Positions 7,964 through 15,543 of a DNA stretch of 19,262 nt are shown piece by piece (positions within the stretch are counted from its first letter, which is position 1; each line of letters opens with the position of its first letter). The stretch spans positions 1 to 19,262 of the forward strand of contig JAPTJF010000713.1 in assembly GCA_029339195.1 (NCBI GenBank), in the 5' to 3' direction. A program made the translations under genes and the position numbers. The notes under the pieces were generated by a model, which had not been told where the DNA came from, made no database searches, and saw only the letters and a program-made list of their open reading frames with translations. The stretch is from Micractinium sp. NFX-FRZ. Lineage: Eukaryota > Chlorophyta > Trebouxiophyceae > Chlorellales > Chlorellaceae.

Positions 7964-10614
7964 ATGCTGCGCAGTTTTAGGGCACTGCAGCGCGCGGCGC
8001 TGCAGTTGCAGGCGCAGGCGGCATGCTCCGCAGCATCGGGCGGGCTTGCGGGGGCTGCCGGCAGCCCAGCCTCGGCACTTGGAGGGGCGCTTGCATGCGC
8101 GATGCAGCGGCTGCAGCTGCAGCCACCCAGCTTGGCGGCAGCGCAGCTAGGCGGCGGCGCGCGGCATTATGCAGCGGCGGCAGGCGGCGGCGACGAGCAG
8201 CCGCCGGCGCAGGGTGGCGGCAGCAGCGAGTTGACTGAGGTGGAGCAGCCTCAGGGGCTTGCCACCCTGTCGGGGCGGATGCACTTCAAAGATGGGGAGG
8301 AGGCGCTGGAGGCATGGGGCAAGGCGATGGACGAAGGTGAGGGGAGTGTGGGTGAGGCGGGAGGCGGCAGTCCTCGCGCTTTTCGGACGACATGCGTCGT
8401 GGGCAAGGTGAAGCGTCGCTGAGGCTGGCATGTCGGTGCAGAAGCCGGCATGAGGCAGCTGCTGTGCCGCATGTCTGTGTGGGCCCCTGGGCTGTCGCTG
8501 CTGGCCGAGGCCCCCTTTGCCTTGCCTTGCACATAAACAAGACCACACGCCTGCGGCGCTGCCTGTACCCCGCCTGGCCCTGCCGGTGACTGGGGTCTTG
8601 ACATACGACATGCAGGGGGGTGCTCCCTCACGCACTTACCCTAGTTCCCCCACCCATCTCTCCCCCTGCCTGTATGTGTGCAGGCGACTGGGGGCTGGCG
8701 CACGACATGCAGGGGTGCTCCCCCCCCTCCGCCTCCTCCCTCTGCCTCTCACCTTCCTTCTCCTCCTCTCTTCATCCACCCTGCCTCTGCTCGCCCGACC
8801 CTCGCAGGCGACTGAGGCCTGGCACACGACATGCAGGGGGTGGCGCCCCCCTCCGCATACTCCCCTGCTTCTGACCTGTGTTTCTCTGTCCCATCCCCCT
8901 CCCGCCCTGTGCCCCGCATGCAGGCGACTGGGGGCTGGCCTACGACATATTTGAGGGCGTGCTGCCGGTGGAGGGGGAGGACGACTTCCCCGACCTACAA
9001 GAGCTCCTGGCCTACGACCCAGACGCCGAGATGAAGGAGGCGCGGCGGGCGATGGACGCGGCAGAGAGGGTGAGCGCGGCGGGCGGGCGGGGGGCAAGCG
9101 GGCGGGAGAGGAGGGGAGGGGGGAACTGCAGGGGAAGAGGGCAGGGGGTGCAGAGGTGGGGTGCAGGGGTGGGATGCGGGTGGGGAAGGGGGGAAGGGGC
9201 AGGGGGTGGGGACGTGGCGGTTGGAGGTGGAGTCGACTCTTGATTGGTGGCATGAAAGGCACCCACTGCCGCTGCCACCCTCTTGCGCCACCCACACCTC
9301 CACCTGCCTTGGCCCACCGCCTGTCCCTCCGCTGCTTTTCCTAAGTCTTCCTCCCCCGACCCCGCGACCGCTCACCCTGCCTGCCACCCACTGCCCGCCC
9401 CGCGCCACTTGCTTCCCGTGCAGGAGCGCCAGGCCGCGCGCTGGGTGCGCCGCATCGACCCCGTGTCCGGCCGCGCGCACGCCGCGGGCAAGCGCAAGAC
9501 GAGCGTGGCCCTGGTGTGGCTGCGCCCGGCGGCGGAGCAGGGGGCGGGCCGCATCGTCATCAACCGGCGGCCGTATGACGAGTACTTCCCGGATCTGCTG
9601 CGCCGCAACGACCTGGCCGCGCCCTTTGTGGGTGAGCAAGCGGGGCAGCGCTGGGGTGGGGTGTGTGTATGGGAGGTTGCGGTCACAGGGGCAGGGCAGA
9701 TGGCGGCTGCCCCCACCAGCCCAAGCCCCAGGGCGCCGTGTGCTGCACACTGCCCCTCCCCTTGTTGCCCCTCCGCTTCCCGTGACCACCTCAACCTCTC
9801 TCTTCCCCTCCTTGGCCCCTGGTTGTGCCCCCCCCCCCCCCCCCCTTCCCTGCCCTGCAGTGACCAGCACGCTGGGCGGCTGGGATGTGATGGTGCGGGT
9901 GACGGGCGGCGGCACCACGGGGCAGTCGCAGGCGGTGCGCCACGGCATCTCCCGCGCCCTGCAAAACTGGGACCCCACGCTGCGCCCCGTGCTCAAGGCG
10001 GCAGGTGCGCGCGCGGGCCGTGCTGGGGCGGGGCTGAGTCGGTAGGGGGTGGAGGGGAGTTGGAGGGGCACTGCCTTGCGGTTGGGCAGAGGCGGGGCAG
10101 GTGAAGGTCAACTACCTGGTTGCGCCCGCTGCCCCCCATCTGCCTTGCCATCCCACCCACCCGCACCCCGCCTGTGCGTCCCGGGACTCATAGGCCTGCG
10201 CGCGCACTCCTGCCTGTGATGCCTTGCGTCACCCGCTGCCTCACCTCCCCCTTTTACGCGCACTGCAAGCCCACCCCTCCCAAGCCCCCCTCCAGCCACG
10301 CCTGCCGTCCAACAAGCCACGAGAGATGCGCCCTCCCAGCCACCCACCTCCCCGCTCCCTGCTTTCTCCGGCATCATCGCCTCCTGTTCCTCTGCGCTTC
10401 CGTAACTCTTTCCCAACGCAGCAAGCCTTGCACTCTAAATAAACCCCAGACCCGTTGCTTCCTCAACCCCTCCCCTCCTGCCCCCCCTCCTGTGCTCCCC
10501 CCCGCTCCCCTGTGCCCCCCTGCAGGCCTGCTGTCCCGCGACTCGCGCATCGTGGAGCGCAAGAAGCCGGGCCTGAAGAAGGCGCGCAAGGCCTTCCAGT
10601 GGGTGAAGCGGTAG
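7964..10614 (+). CDS. MRPS9: Mitochondrial small-subunit ribosomal protein uS9 (S9)
   Basis: Five exons join to 319 codons: 7964-8336, 8924-9069, 9424-9631, 9861-10004, 10526-10614 (TAG). The start [16 protein letters not shown], rich in Arg/Ala/Leu with no acids, and [10 protein letters not shown] near residue 68 are typical of a mitochondrial presequence and an R-x-Y-A processing region. The core holds the uS9 hallmarks: [26 protein letters not shown], the signature [19 protein letters not shown], and the basic end [17 protein letters not shown] with the invariant terminal Lys-Arg that reaches the P-site tRNA. uS9 sits in the small-subunit head. A plastid protein is the main alternative; the presequence and the mid-region [11 protein letters not shown] of mitochondrial forms argue against it. 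The first intron contains unusual splice-site-derived repeats. Confidence 0.93.
8582..8948 (+). repeat. Tandem repeat of the 3' splice site and exon start in intron 1 of S9
   Basis: The first ~26 nt of exon 2 and its acceptor (CAG then GCGACTGGGGGCTGGC, at 8921) occur in related form upstream at about 8582 (GCCGGTGACTGGGG), 8681 (CAGGCGACTGGGGGCTGGCG) and 8805 (CAGGCGACTGAGGCCTGGCA). Each intronic copy is followed by CGACATGCAGG and then a C/T-rich tract. Spacings are about 100, 124 and 116 bp. The intron therefore grew by tandem duplication of a unit made of polypyrimidine tract, acceptor and exon start. Copies at 8681 and 8805 keep an AG acceptor; the copy at 8582 has CG in that place. Confidence 0.85.
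9828..9845 (+). repeat. Poly-C run in the polypyrimidine tract of S9 intron 3
   Basis: Eighteen consecutive C residues lie 15 bases before the CAG acceptor at 9858-9860. The run forms part of the polypyrimidine tract of that intron and is a likely site of length error in sequencing. Confidence 0.9.
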
Positions 10615-10907
10615 ACGCCCACCGGCACGACGCTTGTGCGGCGGCAGCAACGACGGCGCGCTCTTGTGGCGGGGGCCGCTGGTCCCCGCCCCAGCCAGCG
10701 TGCAGACGGCGGCGGCGGCAGCCGACTACGGCGCTGCGGCTTGACTGCTGAATGCGTGGTTGCTTGCTTGTCGCCCTGCACCAGCATGCAGCACCTCACT
10801 TGCGGGTGCTCGCCTTGATGGCGGGACAGCAGGAGGCTCCTTTTTGCAGGGGCCGATGGCTGCTGCTGCTGCTCCGATTGTTGCTTGCATCGGCACTTGC
10901 CTCCATG

Positions 10908-10912
10908 TGTAA
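10908..10912 (+). terminator. TGTAA polyadenylation-type signal of S9
   Basis: TGTAA lies 294 nt after the S9 stop codon, within the usual range of chlorophyte 3' UTRs, in the context CCATGTGTAAAGTG. Confidence 0.5.
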
Positions 10913-11234
10913 AGTGAGCACGCAAATGGCGGTTGTCAAACGCTATTCACGACTGAGGGGCGCAGGTGAAGTTCATGCAGTTTAGAGAGGACGTCGTCTG
11001 GGAGACTACTAGTGATGTTTCAATCAAAGCCCAGCAGCGCCCCGCAGCACCAGCCACCTCTTCACAGTGCAGAGGCACCCTGGCCCGTGTGCGCTAATAC
11101 TAGTAGTGTGCGGGCCGGTCGGGTATGGTCGACTCAGCTGGCTGAACACTGCGCTCGGGCATCCTGAGCATCCTGCGTTCATCAGCATAGCAAGCACTGA
11201 AGAGTGTCAAAAGGGCAGCGGTGCACGTTCTTTT

Positions 11235-11262
11235 GGGGGTGGGGTGGGGTGGGGTGGTGGGG
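11235..11262 (+). other. G-quadruplex-forming motif
   Basis: The + strand holds G5-T-G4-T-G4-T-G4-T-G2-T-G4, that is, four or more G-runs with single-base loops. Such sequences form very stable quadruplexes. It lies about 300 bp upstream of the ATG at 11564, so it could affect transcription of that gene, but this is inference. Confidence 0.7.
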
Positions 11263-11563
11263 AGAGCACGAGGCACATCCCGTCCATGCACGCCGTGCGG
11301 CACTTTGGGCGCTGGCGGGCTGGAACTCTGAAAGCACCAGTGCGCCCGGTGCAGCTACATCTTTGCGATCAACTCCAAGCTCTCCTGGTGGTGCAAGGCT
11401 GGCAGGCTTTGGGGAGCCCAGGTAACGTAGCTGCGGAGCCCGGTGCGGAACAAGAAGCAAGAAGGTTCGCTGGCCTGTGTAACGAAGGTACCTTGGAGGG
11501 CGCCTGAATTGAGGCGCAAAGCGCGGGTATAGGGTTTACTTCCACCTAATTTTCGCTGAGTCC

Positions 11564-14213
11564 ATGAGGCGGGCGGTCGGCGCCTGGGTGTGCGTGCTGC
11601 TTGCCTGCAGCTGCGGCAGCGGCAGCGGCGGCGGCTCGTGGGGCTGCCAGGCACAGTCAGGGCCGCAGGCGCAGCTGCTTCTGCCCTTGGACCCCTTCAG
11701 CCGTGTTGATGTCTGCCTGCCATTCTCAATGCGCCTCTCCCCCAGCTCCGCAGCGGGCCCAGCCTATGCACTGCAGCTGAGCGGGCCGGCTGAGCTGGCG
11801 GCAGCGGTGGCGCGCCAGGTGCGCTGGGGTGCCCGATGCACTTCCTGGTCAACCTGGCCTTGATCATTGATGCCACATGATTGGCTTGATTGCCGCACGA
11901 TGCTGCCACACGCTGCGTGACACATTGCCATACAGGCGGTAACTCTCAACAGTGACGTCCTCGGGCCTTCTCTGCAGGTGATCGGGGGCACGCTCGACCT
12001 GACGCTGGCAGCGCCGCTGCCGGCAGTGCCTGGCTGCATCGAGGCAACCGTGCTTGTGCCTGCTGACAGGCTGCAGCAGGTGAGCACACAGGGTCATGCC
12101 GTTAGCTTTCTATCCGGCTGCTGTCACTTCTAGAGGGCAAAATGAGTGGCGAGGCGGGCAACCAATGAGCAGCGTTGCACGTCATGCGCGCACCTGCTCG
12201 CTGCCTGGGCCACTGTTGGCTGATGCCAGGGCAGGTGCCAGTGCTCTGCCGCTTCCCGGCCTCCCACCAGCTGATTTGCCTACACCATATGCAGGTCCGC
12301 GTGCTGGGTGCTGACTACGAAGCCGACCGTACCGTGGCCCTGTCCCCAGGCTTCCGCCCCTCCACCGGCAGCTTCAGCCTGCTGGCGGTGGGCAACTCTG
12401 TGAGGGACAACTCGCACCTGACAGTGGAGGGCTGTCCACCGACCTGTTGGTGCTGGCGACAGACGGGTGAGCTGGCTTGCATGGGCTGGCTTGCATGGGT
12501 CGCATTCATGTGTGTGGTACCTGTTGTGTGTGTAGTACCAACGGGTGGCCGCTCCTGCGGGCGCGCTCTGTGTGGAGCCTGCGGGGTGCATGCAGTCGTG
12601 CACACCGCCCCCTGCGCTTACACTGCAGGTCGGACCCGTATGTGTCGGGCGACATTAGCCAGGCACGCTTGTGTGCGCGCAGCACGCCTGGCGTCGTTAC
12701 CGGTGGGCGCATGCCTCTTCTAGCTGACATGCGTCGCTGCAGGCGGGAGATGCACCGCCGTGCCAAGCTTTGCATTGGCAAGGTTTTATGGTCGAGTGGT
12801 GCAGCCCTGCATTTTCAGTTGTAGCTCATACTGAAGCATTGGCTCACATGCTTTCTAGCTGCAGAGGCGGAGTTCCGGCAGGGACTGAAGCAGGCCAAGG
12901 CCAACCTGACGGCAGCATTTGCTGCCGCCAATGTGACTGCTGCCGCCGAGGTGCTGACCTCTGGCAGCTGGGAACACGTTCCGCTGGCCAACCTGACGGT
13001 ATGCTGCTGCTGGTGGTGGTTTGCCTTGGGCTTGGCTGGCAAACTGTATGCTCTCGGCTGGCCGCGTGGCATTAATGCGCCTGCCCGTGCACATGCCCCT
13101 GCTGTGCCTGCTGCCTCGCTCGCAGGAGTATGCGCTACTACACGGCGGCGTCACCGGCGCCCAGGCGGCGCTGGCGGTCCTGTCGCTGAGCCTGGTGTGC
13201 ACCCAAGGTCCCAGCGCTGCCTGGCACAGGTTGGTGCGCCCCTGCCCAGTCGGCAGGCAAGCAGGAGACGTGTGCACACACATGCCCTGATGGGATTAAG
13301 CCAACTTGCCAGCCAGCCATTGTGTTCACCAGCAATGATCAGCTCTCAAGGCCTTGAGCCCGCCACAGTCTGTTCACCCTGCCACTGTGCATGGGGTGCA
13401 GGGCTGTGGCTGGGCTGATGGCCAGGCGTGCGACCGGTGCGCTGCAGACGGCCCTGGAGGTGGGAGCTGATGCAGGCAAGGCCTTGGCAGCCACTGCACA
13501 ACCGGTATTGGCTCCATTGGCTAGCCTGAGTGTTCAAGGGGTTCGCTCTCAGCTGACGGCCATCCCTCGGTGGCACGGGCGAGGGGCTGCCACATGCCTG
13601 TGCTCTCAGACTCACACAGACGTGCCTGGAATGCACCCACCCCACACACACGCCCACTGCATGTGACTGCCCCACACCGTTTCTTCCGGTTGCTGCAGCG
13701 TGGCAGCAGCCCCGGTAGAAATGGCTAGTGTAGTGGCAGCAGCCCCCTGGTGAACGACCAGCCCCTCATCCTGTACCTCTACCCCTCGGTCATCGGGGCC
13801 AGCATCCAGGACAGCCCACCCGCAGCACTGGCAATGGCTGCGGGTTACACCCTTGCACACGGCTTCTACGCCAACGCAATGGCGGGTGCAATGGTCCGGG
13901 CGCATGGCTGTGGGCTGGTCAGAGAGGCGTTTGCAGGTGAGCCGGCATGTATGGAAAGGGTCGCTCCGTCCCAACTGCAAGGCCTGCTTTCTTACTCGAC
14001 TCACTCAGACCCACCGCACTGCTCGCCATGAGCCCCGCTCCCGCTTCCCCTGCCGCTGTTGCAGATGCCCAGCCCCTGGCAGAGGCCCTGGGGTATGGCA
14101 GCGCAGAACTGCTGGTGCAAACAGCACAGCAGGTCCCAGCAGGCAGCCTCTTCTCACAATGTGTCTTTGGCGGAGGAGCAGCGCCGGCAGTCCAGGCGCA
14201 GTCTGGTCAATGA
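11564..14213 (+). CDS. Secreted protein with GIN/DUF2807-like region, possibly disrupted
   Basis: Nine exons are proposed: 11564-11818, 11978-12079, 12295-12466, 12629-12702, 12865-12998, 13126-13229, 13402-13504, 13729-13936, 14065-14213 (TGA). Phases agree throughout except for one base inside exon 3, giving about 433 codons. The start MRRAVGAWVCVLLACSCG is a signal peptide. Residues ~45-150 (FSRVDVCLPFSMRLS, LQLSGPAELAAAVARQVIGGTLDLTL, IEATVLVPADRLQQVRVLGA) follow the pattern of GIN/DUF2807 adhesin heads: F-x-x-V-D-V, G-x-L-x-L-x-L, a V-P-x-x-L strand, and beta repeats. The rest is Ala-rich, helical and unrecognised (for example LILYLYPSVIGASIQDSP). At 12430 the frame breaks: TVEG is open in one frame and LSTDLLVLATDG continues in the next. 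Near 13699 a 33-nt duplication brings a stop behind the best acceptor. It may be a damaged gene or contain sequence errors. Confidence 0.55.
13700..13746 (+). repeat. 33-nt tandem duplication with stop codon at an exon start
   Basis: GTGGCAGCAGCCCC at 13700-13713 recurs at 13733-13746, exactly 33 nt later and in frame. The stronger acceptor (TTGCTGCAG ending 13698) would read RGSSPGRNG and then TAG (13726-13728). The copy after it reads CSGSSPLVNDQP and continues openly. Use of the AG at 13727-13728 would bypass the stop in the correct phase. Confidence 0.75.
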
Positions 14214-14469
14214 AGAGCCACCCTGCTGCCCAACGAACAGTTGCCCTGCTGCTGCCGTGGTTTTTCAGGAGAGCGACATCTGGCACCGGTTGACCAGCCG
14301 ACACACACCATGCATGCCAACCAAGAGCCGCGCAGCTGGCCTTTGCCCCCACCTCACAACCCTAGCCCCACCCCACGCCCATGCCCGCCAGCTCCCTTGC
14401 ATGCCCCGGGTTCTGCACCGGCTGCCTACGTTCTTTACCACCTCCTCCTGCTTGCGGGTGCTGCTGCAG

Positions 14470-15039
14470 GTGACTGCACAGCATGTAAGGCTGCACCAGC
14501 TCATGACGGCGATGGCCCAAGCCATCGAGGAGGCTGCAGCAGCAGCAGACAGCGACAGCCCGGCTGCGCAGGTGCCCGCCGACGTGCTGGCGGCAGCTGC
14601 CCAGCTGGGTGCCGGACCACCGTCGCTGCCGCTGACACGGGCAGTGTGCAAATGACCATGCAGGCAGCTTTGCACGACCACCTGCTTCTGCTGGCGATGC
14701 GGCTCTTAGCCGTTCTGCAGGCCCACTGGCAGCAGCCGGAGCAGCATGCGGCTTCAGCATTAGATGTCCGCTGGATGTCCTGGACACACCACGCAGCCGA
14801 CGATGTGAGGCGGGCAGAGCGCGCAGGCGGCTGCCAACCGCGGGTGCGCCAACGTGCTGTGCGCCAACCTGGGCGCCCAGGGTGGGCCCGACTGTGGGCA
14901 GGTGGCGGGCAGCAAGCGGTGCCGTGGCTGCCGCATGGTGCGCTACTGCTGCACAGCCTGTCAAACAGCCGACTGGAGGGTGGGGGGGCATTGCAAGGTG
15001 TGCGCTGCGCTGGGGGCGCTGCGGGCAGCAGAAGGCTAG
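14470..15039 (+). pseudogene. MYND-finger protein, duplicated 3'-end fragment
   Basis: Exons 14470-14765 and 14818-15039 (TAG) correspond to the last exon of the large gene starting at 15544. Shared stretches include ADSDSPAAQVPADVLAAAAQ, LQAHWQQPEQHAA and the MYND finger CRGC..RYCCTAC..DWRVGGH..VC (14845-15003). MYND fingers bind two zinc ions and usually mediate protein-protein contacts. Relative to its paralogue one base is missing near 14631 (CCGCTGAC against CCGGCTGAC), which puts a TGA at 14653-14655. A 52-nt GT-AG insert (14766-14817) interrupts the exon where the paralogue is continuous. No exons matching the upstream part of the paralogue are found before 14470. A TGTAA at 14484-14488 might serve the gene ending at 14213. 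This is best read as a partial tandem duplicate; sequence error could account for the frameshift. Confidence 0.68.
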
Positions 15040-15543
15040 AGGGGCTGGTGGCGGCGCATGGAAGCGCCCCACCTTGGGAGGGCAGTCAGTCACCTCTGCC
15101 AATGTCAATTAGCGTTTCTTATATGTGCTCTCCTATCTTTTGAGGTAGAAGACGTGATCACCAGGGCTTTGCAATCTCAAAGCATGAGGACAGCTGAGGG
15201 GTGGCAGGGAGGGCGGCAGCTGCTGGGCACGCTGCGAGCGGCTGCAGTTCCTGGCTGTCTCGCTCTTGGCGGCCGCTGTTTCCTCGCGGTCTCTCTACAA
15301 ACAAGGCAGGTGACAGTTTGGAGGCGGAAGCGGCTGTTTGCTTCGCAGCAGGGTTGCCCCGGCAACTGCGGCACAGCTGGGCCGCTAGCCGCGTTAAACC
15401 TGCGCTATCGATTGCGCTATTGATGATCTGAGTTGTTTAGGCCCGAGCGCTGCAGACTGGCTGCCTCCCTGCCCCGACCCACACCTCACCGCCGCCGCCC
15501 ACCGCCCGCTGTGTGTTGCAGCCCGTGCAGGCCGGCCTTAGCC
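15040..15543 (+). other. Intergenic region upstream of the large MYND gene
   Basis: Nothing gene-like is convincing here. The stretch contains the presumed promoter and 5' UTR of the gene at 15544, including a slightly AT-richer patch near 15108-15145 and a C/T-rich stretch near 15470-15520 just before the start. No TGTAA was noticed after the MYND fragment. Confidence 0.45.

Larger units (their letters stand above)
10615..11563 (+). other. S9 3' UTR and upstream region of gene 5
   Basis: No coding segment is convincing. The first ~300 bp are the S9 3' UTR ending near the TGTAA at 10908-10912. The rest is the presumed promoter region of the secreted protein gene at 11564, including a strong G-run motif at 11235-11262. 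No TATA box is clear. Confidence 0.45.

Noticed and set aside
8995..10071. Long minus-strand open frame opposite the S9 exons
   Set aside because: It is the GC-rich antisense shadow of confirmed S9 exons and introns; its protein is low-complexity Pro/Arg/Ala sequence without motifs.
13505..13690. Extending the GIN-like gene's exon through 13570 and beyond
   Set aside because: The frame stays open but becomes Cys/His/Pro-rich without pattern, and the GT at 13505 gives the correct phase for the next exon.
14241..15143. 300-codon + frame across the MYND fragment
   Set aside because: It covers the central part of the paralogous sequence but then reads through the MYND finger in the wrong frame, losing all Cys/His ligands.
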